This document shows, in pieces, positions 40,857 through 52,267 of a stretch of 64,000 nucleotides of DNA (position 1 is the stretch's first letter; each line of letters begins with the position of its first letter). Below the pieces are notes generated by a model that made no database searches, had not been told where the DNA came from, and saw only the letters and a list, made by a program, of their open reading frames with translations. The DNA is from Phaeodactylum tricornutum CCAP 1055/1 (taxonomy: Eukaryota; Bacillariophyta; Bacillariophyceae; Surirellales; Neidiaceae), in the NCBI RefSeq assembly GCF_000150955.2, contig NC_011676.1, positions 943,774 through 1,007,773 on the forward strand, written 5' to 3'. Both the position numbers and the translations under genes were made by a program.

Positions 40857-42607
40857 TCACCATAAAATACTTCGTATAATAGCTTGTCTCATTGGACCTG
40901 ATTGAACCTTTGTAAGTATATCCGCTGAATTTGACTCTGATGGTTCGTATGCGTTCTTGATCACTTTCATGGCAACACTCTCTTGTACAAAATGATACGC
41001 TATTGCATTACTTTTCTTCTTCAACACTGACTCTGGTGCCGTAGTATTATAAACAACAGACATGTCACAAAGGACTCTAGCTGGACCATCAATAAGAATA
41101 CCCATCATACGTAACTTGTATTGTAGACCTTGTATCATCTCAGTAGCAATCTTTAACGCAACAAACTCACTACCAAAAGTAGAAGTTTCAACTGAATTCT
41201 GACGCTTTGAGAACCACATAATTGGAGAACAATTGCCATAAATCAAAATGCCTGTTCGAGAACAACAAGTAACACGGTCTCTTGCATGGTCAGCATTAAC
41301 AAAAGCTAAAATCTCCACCACCTTACCACGTGGTGCTGGAGCATTTGGTGGAATAGTAACATCACCGTACAAATCTGTCCAATCCGCATCATTGTTAAAG
41401 CTGTTGTCAATCACCGGATAAGAATTGTCAAATACCAATCAAGACTTGTGGTGAGATTTCAAATATCCAAAAATATGAAAAACTGCAGCTAGATGCCCTT
41501 CACGCGGCATTGCGAGAAAAGATGAGAGCATAGACACCTCACACATTATATCAATGCGACCAATTTCAACTGCCCATCTCAAAACTCCTATCTGTGACTG
41601 GAAATAGTTAGCACGTTCTGCATCCAACACAGGAGAAACATTGAGTTCCAATTGATAATTTGAAGACATAGGTGATGTAATCTTTGTAGATAAATGTTTG
41701 CCAATTTCATCCAAGTCCTTTTCAATATTTGCAACTGCCTGTTTTTGTAGAACTCATTGACCATTATTGTTTTGATGGATTATGGGCAAGCGTAAACCGT
41801 CCAAGATTTGCTCCCAAATATACCTCTGGCGTCTTAATTGATTTGGGCTTGAGCTTAAAATGCATACCAATTGAATCCAGAATCTTCTTCGGATCCATAC
41901 TGATACATAGGAAATCATCAGTATAAATAAGCACATACTCATAGTAATTTGTACCATTGTGTTTCTGAGCTGGTCTAAGCCAAACATCTGGATCTGCAAG
42001 ACAAGAGATAAAATGCAACTCTTCCATTATCGCAGCTAAGTGAGCACGCCAAGCTGCTCCACCTGACTTCAATTCATATAATGCACAAACAAAAAGTGCG
42101 TAACAACCTTCCACTGACTTTCCGAACTCTGGACCATATGTTGTTTATACGTTTTCGCGAACTGGAGTGTTCAAATAAGCATTCTGTGCATCAGCACCAA
42201 GTATATCCAAGGAATTCAAGGATGCAATGAGTAGAGCAATGCGAACACTATCGCGCGAAACAACACTTTCTGCGCATCAGCACCAAGTATATCCAATGAA
42301 TTCAAGGATTCAATGAGTAGGCAATGCGAATACTATCGCGCAAAACAACACTGACATATGTAATTGAACTTGGCGGATCTGTAACGTGTCCCCCGGCGAC
42401 GAATCTGGCTTTGCGAGTAAAATCCATTTTGGTATCAAATATCATGTGACATGGTATCCAAGTGTGACCAACTGGTTTAGGAGCATCCTGATCGAGAATT
42501 CTAAATGCTGGCATAACATTTGTCATTTCCTTCTTGATTGCGTCTGACCACAAGGAAGTGTTAGTATCTCGGTTCATCTCGAGAGCTTGCTTGACCGATT
42601 TCGGCAT
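40857..42607 (-). pseudogene. Copia RT-RNase H remnant
   Basis: Four collinear minus-strand fragments. 42607-42302 has the RT N-terminus (HTWIPCHMIFDTKMDFTRKARFVAGGH). 42114-41764 has the palm (LYELKSGGAAWRAHLA and YTDDFLCIS, the copia form of the catalytic DD). 41714-41439 is the connection region. 41438-40857 is RNase H (FVNADHARDRVTCCSRTG, STFGSEFVALK). Stops and an internal duplication at 42182-42352 break it. Confidence 0.85.
42182..42352 (-). repeat. 86-bp tandem duplication in RT remnant
   Basis: Two adjacent copies (86 and 85 bp) share CATCAGCACCAAGTATATCC and ACTATCGCGC(G/A)AAACAACACT with a few substitutions. This is a duplication after the element died, or at its death. Confidence 0.75.
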
Positions 42608-42617
42608 ACAAATACCA

Positions 42618-43337
42618 TGTTACGGTATGCCTCCTTGCGACATGTCTCATGGACATGATTCGCCTAACATGGATGTCGCAAGTGTGAATCAAAACTATGC
42701 ACATGGAGTTAAGGAGGCGCGCACAGAAATATTGTCAGCCTTATTTCGTGGCCACGTGGACTCACAATAAAGGGGGCATTTGTACGATTGCTATCTTTCC
42801 GGAGGCGCATGTGTTTAGTCCTTACTTGTCAGTTTACAAGACCAAGGTACAGTGAAATACGATCGAAACATAGGAGATACAATTGCGGGGACAAAAGAGG
42901 TACCACAAACCACATGGTGGGATTGAACAAGATCCTATACTCACCATAGGTATCGTGCAAGGAACTTATAGTTCCGAAAGTATATATACATGTGAAAGAA
43001 AGGTTGCCTGTTGAGATTATGGCAGCTGTGGAAGATCAAAGATTTGATGGCATTTTGTGGGATTGTTCACTGGACTGAACAACAGATTGACTAGTTTGTA
43101 GAAGGTAATCACCCACTCATTGTTTTATAAGTTCATTGATCCAAATTGCATTCTATGCATAGGTCCTTGTATCCGCTGTCTAACCCGTGGGGAGCGTCAT
43201 CAACAAGTTGAGTTTTACAGTCCCTAAGTCTCTTAGGTGTATTGCAGGTCATTCGTCACAACGCCCACCTTTGTTTACCACTCACTGTCCTAACAGCAAT
43301 CTGTCCTACGGTTGTGCTTTGGTAGTACTCCGCAACA
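42618..43337 (+). mobile_element. Solo LTR (720 bp) with TSD TACCA
   Basis: The ends are TGTTACGG...CCGCAACA (TG...CA). The 5-bp target duplication TACCA is perfect at 42613-42617 and 43338-43342. It interrupts CoDi copy 1 between its RT and integrase remnants. An inverted, longer relative is at 47230-48103. The parent retrotransposon is not in this window. Confidence 0.88.
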
Positions 43338-44321
43338 TACCAAACTTGTGAGTCCTTCTGAGGTATCTTGTCTTTACCGCTGAAATAATACAATCATGTT
43401 TCTGCAGTACGTTGGGGGCCCACCAAGCAAAAGCTGGCTCATGGACTAACTTGTTAGCAGCAGCGTATTTGGCGACCTTAACTGGATTCGATTCCTTCAG
43501 ATCTTTAGGCGGAAGCCAAGTTGTAGATCCATGTTTCCATTGCAATAATAACACCCAGCCTCGTGGTTTGTCGCATCTGCTTCACACCATATTTGTCTGT
43601 ATAATACATGTTGTCAGGGGCAACTGCCAATCCTTCCATCCTGTGATCAATGATCTCATCTACTATTAGGAAACGGCAACCTTCATCATCCACCTGCAAA
43701 TATGTATGTTCCGCAATAACATTAGCAGCAAACTCCTGCACATTGTCAGCTGGAAACTGAACTTCCATAACTCTTGTATCCAAAACAGGATTGGGATGCA
43801 ATTTCCCAACCACATTACCATTGCGATCCTTTTTATGTGCAATGACTGTTCCATTGGTAGCAACATCCTTGTACAGTAACACAACTTGAGCGTTAATACT
43901 TATCAAAAACTTCATGATCTAACTCGTCTGCTTGAGGCATTGTCGGCTCCTCCCCTATCCATTTGTCTGAGTAAGCGCTAAATACATTAGACTTATCAGG
44001 AAACAGCGGGGAAATGGCTTCATCAAATTTATAATGACTCAATGTTGCGTCATATGAGGACTTCCCTAATTGCACCACCCTGGAATTAAGATCAGCTGTA
44101 GAAAGTGGCGAGTAAATAGTTTGACATACTAATTGACCAGTTTGGACGAGTATATGTGCACACATAACATCACCAATATCATGCGCAGGACCAAGCCAGC
44201 AACCAAGATTCCGTTTGTTCTCCGGAAAGTCAACTGGGTCCAATACCATACCAAGCAAATTCACACAGGTGACTGATATCTGTAGTATTGCCAGACACTG
44301 CTGTGTTTGGGACATTGTCAT
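43306..44321 (-). pseudogene. Copia integrase C-terminal remnant
   Basis: Overlapping minus-strand frames contain FPENKRNLGCWLGPAHDIGD, a typical copia integrase-region block, then VVLLYKDVATNGTVIAHK and a C-terminal TTWLPPKDLKESNPVKVAKY, the chromodomain-like end of CoDi integrases. It has several frame changes and is broken by the solo LTR near 43337. Confidence 0.75.
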
Positions 44322-44335
44322 TCAATGCATAGATG

Positions 44336-44770
44336 TTATGAGCAATCAATGATCTGATCATACTTTGCAACTCCAGGCAAAATGGAGTAAAGACGCGCCG
44401 GATTAAACTGAACCCGATAAGGCCGAGAAGTGCGCTTCAAATGACGAACATAGTACGCCAACAAGATAAGACGCTCCTCCGCAGTGGGTGAGATTGCTAC
44501 TCCATTGCGAGGAATCACAGCTGGTGCTCCTGGTTCTTCAGCGTTAGGATTTGGGAATGTACCCCCGGGACGACAAATATTCTTACACATGTCCTTGATA
44601 AAATCATCCGTCGCAATCTCGAAAACATCCATAGACGTAATGGAATCAGTAATGGCATCACGCTGTTCAACGTCAACAATACCAACTGCTTGTAAAGCAT
44701 TTCGAACTTGAGCTAAAGCGGCTGCCACGGTCAACTTTCTTCTTTCTTCCTGTATCACAAGCTCACACAA
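44336..44770 (-). pseudogene. Copia gag N-terminal remnant
   Basis: It includes AAALAQVRNALQAVGIVDVE and NGVAISPTAEERLILLAYYV, nearly the same as the gag start of CoDi copy 2 at 54061. After about 44360 the sequence jumps to integrase, so a deletion removed the rest of gag and protease. Confidence 0.8.
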
Positions 44771-45463
44771 TTCTGTTAGTTGGTTTCAAACATTCAGTGT
44801 TCTCACGCCACGTGAACACGAGGATTTTTGATCATTGATTCATCACATGTGAATTTCACATATATACTTGAATAAATAATATTGATAATGAGTACCGTTA
44901 TATGACCATACAATAAGTATGCAACAAACACTAGCAAACACAACACAGCTGTTGCTCTCATCCGTTTGAGATATGTAACCAATATCTATCAGAGTGGAGG
45001 ATCCGCAACTACCTTCCGGTACAATTCCGAGGATAATTGCTGCATAAGTAACTGCTTCGTATCAGCATACTACTTGTCGTCCACACATGAATGATGCTCG
45101 AAACCCAAGCTTTTACCAAACAATACAATTCTGTGCAATGCACCTTCTTTGACAGATGAAGAGATTCATGGATGCGTCCAACCATGGAGATTTGCCTCGT
45201 TTCAGACCGTTAGACGGATACGAAACCCAGTAACCGATCAAAGATCAAAATGTCTATCACGTGGACAACTACGAGAAACTGGTAGTATATTCCAGGCCTT
45301 TGCAGGCTTCAGCGACTTAACAACAACATGAAAAGCCAGGTATTTTGCCCTACCTCCCCAGGCACAATCAGAACCAGCGATCACTTCAAGCACTCGAAAC
45401 ACTACAAAAACATCCTTCTTTTGATCCCGCTACCTCAGCTTAGAACCACTGGGTCTGATAAAC

Positions 45464-45624
45464 TAGAAATCTGCAACGATAACGGGCTAGGATTGTCCAA
45501 GGACCCGAAAGGATCCCGTATACTTTCGTAGACAATCAAAGGTGTAAAACATAAGATTATAGACTTGTCTGATATACTTAGAGATATGAACCCCACATGT
45601 ACTGCTTGACGTAGGGGTTTTCTA
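45464..45624 (-). repeat. 5' LTR of CoDi copy 1
   Basis: 161 bp. On the minus strand it starts TAGAAAACCCCTACG and ends CGTTGCAGATTTCTA. The next bases on that strand are TTTATCAGACCCA, resembling the TGGTATCAGAGCC primer-binding site for initiator-Met tRNA in copia elements. Confidence 0.75.
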
Positions 45625-45669
45625 CTTTGATGCATAGACTTTTATGGTTGACAATTTGTCGGGGATGTC

Positions 45670-48656
45670 AAAATGAAAACTCCTTACACGACTCCATCCA
45701 CGTCATACTCAGAAATGCTTTCGATCCGGCCGTTTGCGATTCAAACGAAGAACGCAAGCATGCCATTGTTACTCATTTGTGTTACATGGCTGTGCTGCAG
45801 TCTCTCTCTGCATTGAAAGCACGCAACTCATAGTTTTATCGGTAGACGTGACAAAGCAATGGCAACAGCTTGAGTGCTAATGTGGGCCTATGTCGGAGTT
45901 AATCTTGGTCTTTGTCGAAAGAACTGTCGGTGGACGTGATTGAACATTGGCATCGTCTTGAGTGCTAACGGTGGTCTTTGTCGAAGCGTTTGTCAAAAGT
46001 ATTGTTGGTGGACGTGATTAAACATTGAAATGGCCTTGAGTGCTAATATAGGCCTTTGCCAAAGCGTTTGTCAAAAGTATTGTTGATTGACGTGATCAAA
46101 CTTTGACGTCATCTTTGGTGTATTTGTTAAAGTATTGTTCGTGGACATAATCAAAAAAAATTCTTGAGTGCTAGTGTGGGCCTTTGTCAAAGGGCTTGTT
46201 GAAAGTATATTTTGTGGACATAATGTTGCATTTTAGATTGTGGATGATGTCTTGGACTGTAAGAGGCACTGTCCTCACTCAGGAAACTCCCACTGTCATT
46301 GGCTCTATTGACGGCTGGAGCTGTGGCAGCACCTGTCCTGCTCAAGACTGAAGAGTGTAGTGTCCTGGAATTGCTTGCTGATACATCTCTTTATGTAAAG
46401 CAAAGATATGTTTATGTTTGTGAAAAACTGGGTATCTCTGGCTTGTGTGTTGCATACACAGGATACACTTAAAAACTGTTGTTACCATAAATTTGAAAAG
46501 CATTTTATGGTTGTCCTTCATAATTTTGTTGCACTATGAAAATCCACGTAGTCTCTACTGTTAACACCTACTAGCTACAAGATCTAAACACAGCATGCCC
46601 AAACTCCCCCGTCTGCTTTCTTAACAACTATCTATAGGCATTGAACAAAACACTGCTTTCCACTTTGCTTTGCAGAAGTTTGAAGTTGCTTACAGTACCC
46701 AAAATTTGTCAATATTCGATCACGTCCCCCGACAACACTTTTGACAGACGCTTCGACAAAGGCCCACATTAGCACTCAAAAAGACAATATACGTCAACAT
46801 CCACCAAAGAAGAAGTTGATGTTTGATCAAGTCAACTGACAGCTCTTTCGACAACTTCAACAAAGACCCACATTAGCACTCAAGACAACTACTATATTTG
46901 TTAATGTCCACCGTCAATGTTTGATCACATCCACCAACAGTTCTTTTGACAAAAGCGCTTTGACAAATGCCCACATTAGCACTCAAAATGATGTCAATCT
47001 TTGTCAACGTCCACCAAAACCGACGCCAATGTTCAATAGAGTCCACCAACAAAACGTTTGACAAAAGCGCTTCGAAAGAGGCCCATATTAGCACTCAAGA
47101 CGGTGCCAATGTTCAATCACATCCACCAACAGTTCTTTTGACAAAGGGCCCACATTAGCACTCAAGACAACGCTAATGTTTTTTCATGTTCACCAACAAT
47201 ATTTTTGACAAACACTTCGACAAAGACCCTGTTACGGAGTACTACCAAAGCACAACCGAGGACAGATTGCTGTTATGACAGTGTGTGGTAAAGGAAGGTG
47301 GGCTTATGACGAATGACCTGCAATACACCTAAGCAACCTTAGGGACTGTAAAACTCACTTGCTGACGACGCTCCCCACGGGTTAGACAGCGGATGCAAGG
47401 ACCTATGCTATAATGCAATATTTGGATCAAAGAATTTCTGAAACAATGAGTGGAAGATTACATCCTACAAACTAGTCAATCTGTTGTTCAGTCCAGTGAA
47501 CAATCCCACAAAGTGCCAGCTCATCATTGATCTTCCACAACTTCCATAATCTCAATAGGCAATCTTTCTCCCACATGTATATATACCTCCAGAACTATGA
47601 GTCCTATGCACAACACCTATGGTGAGTAGCTGTTCTGCTTCAGTCCCACCATGTGTCTTGTGATAGCCCCTTCATTGCTTCAATTGTATTTTCGATGTTC
47701 CATTTATATCCCAGTCCATCTTGGTCGTGTAAACCAACAAGTGGAGACTAAGCACATGCTCCGGAAACATAGCAATTGTACAAACGCTTTGATTATTGTG
47801 AGTCCACGTGGCCACGGAACAAGGCTTTGGTATCATTTCTGTGCGTGCCTCCTTAACTCCATGTGCATAGTTTTGATTCACACTTGCGACATCCATGTTT
47901 AGTGAATAATTTCCACAAGACATGTCACAAGGAGGTAAACCACAACATGGTAACTCAAATACGGTAGATTTGCGCAATAAGGCCGACACCAACTCCATAT
48001 GGAACACGTAACCGCTGCGTCCATCGGATTGGCTCACACTTGCACTTTCCTTGCCAAGTGGAAGCTGTCCGAGGGACATGCCACAAGGTAGTGTACCGTA
48101 ACAGACCCACATTTGCACTTTTTTAAGGTCATTGTTTGATCAGGTCCACCGACAATACTTTTGACAAAAGCGCTTCGAAAAAGGCCCACATTATCACTCA
48201 AGCTGTTGCTATTGCTTTGTCACGCCCACCAACAAAAACTGTGAGTTGCGTGCCTTCAATGCAGAGAGAGACTGCAGTACAGCCATGTAACACAAATGAG
48301 TAACAAGCGGAGACCTAGCCAAGAAATGTGCACGCCCAAAAAAGACAGGATGAAAACGGGCGTTATCTGTGCAAATTCTCAATCCAGCTTACCTACTTTG
48401 TGCTGCAAGCAAATTCCCTCTGTAGGGATGCTACAATGTGTTGTCTATGAAACTATGCAAAAAGGTACAGTCAATACAAAGCACCGCCATTATACAATAA
48501 CAAGCAAATGAGCTGCCGTACCAAATTTTTTTGTTTTCTGATGATTGTGGACATGGATTGCGTGCTTGCGTTCTTTGTTTGAATCGCAAACGGCCGGATC
48601 GAAAGCATTTCTGAGTATGACGTGGATGGAGTCGTGTAAGGAGTTTTCACTCCTGA
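45670..48656. mobile_element. Foldback-type element with iterated arms
   Basis: The left arm (45675-46230) and right arm (46720-47229 plus 48104-48656) are inverted relatives. The outer block (ACTCCTTACACGACTCCATC ... TTTGCGATTCAAAC) and a second block (TTACTCATTTGTGTTACATG ... TGAAAGCACGCAACTCA) occur inverted at the two ends. Each arm holds several units of about 75 bp with TTGAGTGCTAATGTGGGCCT, TTTGTCAAAAGTATTGTTGG and TGGACGTGAT. A non-repetitive core lies at 46230-46700. A solo LTR splits one right-arm unit. The right arm has about 250 bp (48301-48553) missing from the left. I found no transposase and no target duplication. Confidence 0.7.
47230..48103 (-). mobile_element. Solo LTR (874 bp) with TSD GACCC
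   Basis: The inverted relative of the LTR at 42618-43337, bounded by TGTTACGG...CCGTAACA. A perfect 5-bp duplication GACCC lies at 47225-47229 and 48104-48108. It interrupts a foldback unit (CGACAAAGACCC | ACATTTGCACT). It carries about 150 bp more than the other copy near its right end. Confidence 0.88.
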
Positions 48657-48977
48657 GTATTAGTGATTTTTTGCCATCCCCATATCTTACATTAGTTGTA
48701 ACAGTTACAGAAACGTCACACTTTTTATTTGTAAGGTCTCTCATTTACTTTTAATCGTCAAAGTAGCCTACTTATTTTTGTTTTATGTTAGTGATGCATC
48801 TAGTGCTCGCGGCCACGGCTACGTGAAAAGCTTCATTTCAATGCGACCTAATACAAGCAAGCCAAAATGCCAGCGATGGTGGTACATTGTGACGATGTTA
48901 TTGAACTATACGAGGCAACTCAATACTGACGGTGAATGGTATGAAGCCTCCAAGGTTGAATTTTATTTCAGCCGTCA

Positions 48978-50803
48978 TCAGTTGAGACCTTCAGCATTTG
49001 TTTGTGTTTTTTCTACATATCTCAAACGATTTCCGCCACAGCAAAATGGCCGAGAGTACATAGTCAAGGAACGCTGTAACAGAAAAACGAGTGGACTCGC
49101 CACAAGGATGACACTAAATACCGTCACCAAGGCTGCCCCAGTGTTCGTTTTCCAAGATGTGGAGCCGTAAATGGCATCATCATTTGTATTTGGATCATTG
49201 TCAGATTTGTTTGGATTTCCAATGTTAGCCAAAGCGTGAAGAACGGTCCACATTATGTAGCTGAGATCATAGGGTACTACTAACCCCCAAAAATGCATAA
49301 ATCGGATGGGAATACGATTTACAACGATGCCGTCCAGCCACGTCAAAATCATGACCACGCCGTGGCTTGAGATGTTTGAGAACTCCACTGGATCTCCGGG
49401 AGACCACTCCGAATACCAGTAGAATATGGTAACCATCATTTGGGCATGCGATGCAATTACGAAAAAAACCCAGGTGGCTTTGATTCGGCCCGTGGCGTGA
49501 TCTAACGGTTGTTCGGTACGCGCTACCAAAAGCGTATTGGTAATGCTGCAAAGGTGATAGACACAAGCAAAAAGCAAAGACCAATTTGTCAGATAGGCCA
49601 AAAAGAAGGAAGGCAATGGGGTATCACCAGACCGCCTTAAATTCGGTAAACACCGCAAACACCGCAAATAGCTTATTTGCGGTGTGATCGGGATTTTTAT
49701 TTGCGGTGTTTGCGGTATTCTTAACCCTAGCGTAGTATACTTAACAACTTTATGTCGCAGTGATATCGTATATAATATGTACTGTAAAATTTACTTGTCA
49801 CTGTGTTGTCGCAGTTTTCTAATATGAGAGGAAAGCACTTTCGGACTGGTCTCCTCCGTCAAGAGAGAAGTCTGTGAGTTCCTGTTGGCTTGCATCCTTC
49901 TCCCAGTTTATGGCTGTTGTTGATAAATCTGACTGACAGTAAGGAGATCATGTTTTTCGGAAGGAAAAGTCTCCAAAAAAGTTTTGCTAGGGAGGAGACT
50001 GTCTGTTTTCTAATGCCAAGCAATCCAAGAAAGGAATTACAGTTAATCTCATAGACAAGAGGAGTACAAGCATTTTTATCTGGGAAAAGCTTCCTCTTGA
50101 TGGGCCCTGGGAAAGGCAATGAATGTCTAAAGATCTCTCTTCTGCTTATATGTTGCGCTGGTGTCTAGAGCTCATTTCTTATGAGAAATATAGTAAACTG
50201 GCACATGCCACTTACAGCTAGCTCAAACGGAACCGTCAATGGTAGAACTGTATCAATTTTGCTGTATACAATGGCAGCTTTGTCAATGCCATCTGCAACT
50301 GTCACAGGATGTTTATGGCAACATTTGAATCTGCCTTATTGTAAAAACCTATACTTTATGTTAGAGAAGAGGATAAAGGAACGACTATACAGCTCCAGTA
50401 AAAAAGGTTTTTTCGCTATGGGAAAACTGAAGTGGCCTTTTAAGATTCGAAAATTTGAATCAAAATGTTAGTCTTGTTTGCTTTATTTCAGTCTTGTTTG
50501 CGGTGTTTTTGGAAATGTTATTTGCGGTGTTTGCGGTGTTTTGGTCCAAAACACCGAATTTAAGGCGGTCTGGGTATCACTAATCCAATTGTATAACAAC
50601 GTGCCCCACGTCAGCCCCGTGGCAACAATCTTCCATGCCAAGACGGAAATACCGCTGGGACAAAAACTTGCGACAACGTCAAGGTCCTTGCCACTCCACT
50701 GGTCTTTCGTCAGGAACCAGTCCTGGCAAGGGCTTAGTTCGCCTTTCAAGCGATCGCAGTAGCTGCCATGATTCACATCGTCACCGTTCGATGCGTTTTG
50801 CAT
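48978..50803 (-). pseudogene. Rolling-stone-like membrane protein gene split by a MITE
   Basis: The first part, from ATG 50803, reads MQNASNGDDVNHGSYCDRL ... TGLTWGTLLYNWISDT. The second part, ending at 48978, reads PLPSFFLAYLTNWSLLFACV and continues through four or more hydrophobic helices. Removing the 945-bp MITE and one copy of its target duplication joins 50803-50573 to 49619-48978 in a single frame of 290 residues with no other lesion. The layout of helices and the block YLTNWSLLFACVYHL resemble the Rolling stone/AIG1-FAR17a group of multi-pass proteins. As sequenced, translation should run into the MITE and stop. Unless the MITE is spliced out the gene is inactive. The lack of other damage suggests a recent insertion. 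Confidence 0.7.
49628..50572 (+). mobile_element. hAT-like MITE, copy 1, TSD GGTATCAC
   Basis: 945 bp with terminal inverted repeat CAGACCGCCTTAAATTCGGT and perfect 8-bp target duplications at 49620-49627 and 50573-50580. Ends of CAG...CTG with an 8-bp duplication are hAT-like. Both subterminal zones carry repeated ACACCGCAA words; at one end two oppose each other as a hairpin (CACCGCAAATA...TATTTGCGGTG). It encodes no recognisable transposase. Confidence 0.88.
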
Positions 50804-50865
50804 GTTTGACTGAGCAGATTTTGTGACCGACAAGCAGGAAAACGACGCGTATCCGTTCCGATATG

Positions 50866-50945
50866 AAACTGCAACGACAACGGGCTTTCTCTAGAATTGT
50901 CCTCACTAGAGAGAAACCAAAGGATCGTAAATACTTTGATGGGCC
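50866..50945 (-). repeat. CoDi LTR fragment
   Basis: GAAACTGCAACGACAACGGG and ACCAAAGGATCGTA match the 3' part of the CoDi LTRs on the minus strand. It is truncated and has no other element parts beside it. Confidence 0.5.
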
Positions 50946-51331
50946 AAAAAAATGGTTAATTGACAAACGTAATACATGTGATAATTCTGACATGATACAC
51001 TTCCAAAATCCAGACGCTTGACATCGGGTTTTTCTGCTGACTGCCACAGCCAAATCTGACGTGTCTGTTGAAATCTTGAACTCTCCGTCCACTCTAACGT
51101 AGAAAACAGATACAGTAAAGTAGTCAATTTCCTACCCTCTTTTTTCATATAAATTCCTTCTGGCGGGTTTGCGCCTATTTTTTGATGTATTTTTCACACG
51201 ATCAACTTCGCTCATTCATGCTAGCTGTAGGATTCACTATCAGATTGTTATATACAGCCTGTCAAATTATGTAGAATAGAGATAAGATTTGTGTCACATT
51301 ATGATAATTGTAAAGTAAGTCGCAAAAGAAT
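50946..51331. other. Unassigned
   Basis: Nothing is recognised here. It lies between an LTR fragment and a transposase N-terminal relic. Confidence 0.35.
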
Positions 51332-51502
51332 TTATGCTAAAGCTGTCATTTGGATGAGGTGCAGTTGGTTCAGTGACGTCATCCAAGACCCAACCTCGAA
51401 TTTCAGTCTTACTTGCCCCTTTCCACAGCCCTCTTCTACAACTGACTGCACATTGGAAAGCAGTGTCAACTTCTCTCGGGTACTGTACTTGCGACGAGGC
51501 AT
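51332..51502 (-). pseudogene. Helix-turn-helix transposase N-terminal relic
   Basis: MPRRKYSTREKLTLLSNVQS, followed by a short second helix, resembles the Psq/CENP-B-like N-terminus of pogo/Tigger-type or related transposases. No catalytic domain follows, so only a fragment remains. Confidence 0.4.
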
Positions 51503-51762
51503 ATTGTCAGTTACTGTAGACCTTTTGTCTCCTCTGCTGGAAGACACTCTTCTCTATCATTGTCAAAAATCTACTACCGGTATTTAAATGAGGAAAACCG
51601 CTATTTCGGCCTCTGCGACATGAAAAAATCGCTATTTCGACCGAATCTGAAAATTTCTAAGTACTTTTGATTGAGCGCGAAACGGCATTTAAGTAAAATT
51701 AGCAATTAGAAAATAATCCAATGCTTGGTGTATGCTCTGTGTATGATATAACGGAGGTATGG

Positions 51763-52020
51763 CCCTAAGGGCAGGAAGATCCGAGAGAACTAGGGGTACA
51801 CCTAGCTGTATACAATTTATCCAAAAACTATTTCTAAGAAATTGCTCCGGGATCTTCAAGCTGGTTTGTCTTTTGCGTAAGTAACTGCTCCGGGATCTTC
51901 AAGTTGGTTTGTCTTTTGCGTAGGTAACTGCTCCGGGATCTTCAACATAGTTTGTCTTTTGAATGAGTAATTGCTCTGGCATCTTCATTATGATTTGTCT
52001 CTTGTCTAAGTAATTATATT
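51763..52020 (+). repeat. CCTAAGGG-headed element with 43-bp iterons
   Basis: The head CCCTAAGGGCAGGAAGATCC is followed by TATACAATTTATCCAAAAAC and four tandem units at an exact 43-bp period (TGCTCC/T at 51843, 51886, 51929, 51972), each with TGCTCCGGGATCTTCAA or a variant. GAAGATCC in the head is the reverse complement of GGATCTTC in the iteron. Confidence 0.7.
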
Positions 52021-52267
52021 GGATTGGTGATAAATCTACTTTTCCACCTAACAGACTCATCCTAAATCCATGTCAGACCAGTATTGACCATATAGAGACT
52101 CCAAAGCGACGGACAAACGGATAAGATTGCGTCGGGGAGACAAGAGAAGATCCATCGGACACACTGATATCAGGATCGGGCAGAAGATGGTAGGTGAATT
52201 CAGACAAGCGGATAAGCAAGCATACTCGACCAGTACACAGTGCGACAACATTAGTAATCCCTATCAG
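52021..52267. other. Unassigned
   Basis: Nothing is recognised between the 43-bp iterons and the second MITE. It may be the tail of the headed element. Confidence 0.35.

Larger units (their letters stand above)
40511..45624 (-). mobile_element. Degenerate CoDi-like Ty1/copia retrotransposon (copy 1)
   Basis: The element is bounded by LTRs at 40511-40659 (3') and 45464-45624 (5') with TAGRAAA...TTTYCTA termini. Inside, on the minus strand, are gag, integrase, reverse transcriptase and RNase H fragments in the copia order (IN before RT). Most of gag, the protease and the N-terminal integrase are deleted between about 44336 and 44321. A 720-bp foreign solo LTR is inserted at 42618-43337. The two CoDi LTRs are clearly divergent from one another, and 5-bp flanks do not match, so the copy is old or rearranged. 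Confidence 0.85.

Noticed and set aside
49859-50471. 86-96 codon frames inside both MITEs
   Set aside because: Conserved only because the MITEs are similar; no family resemblance and no start context support.
46104-51380. Single TGACGTCA sites at 46104 and 51373 as regulatory elements
   Set aside because: They lie in mobile DNA, and one or so is expected by chance in 64 kb.
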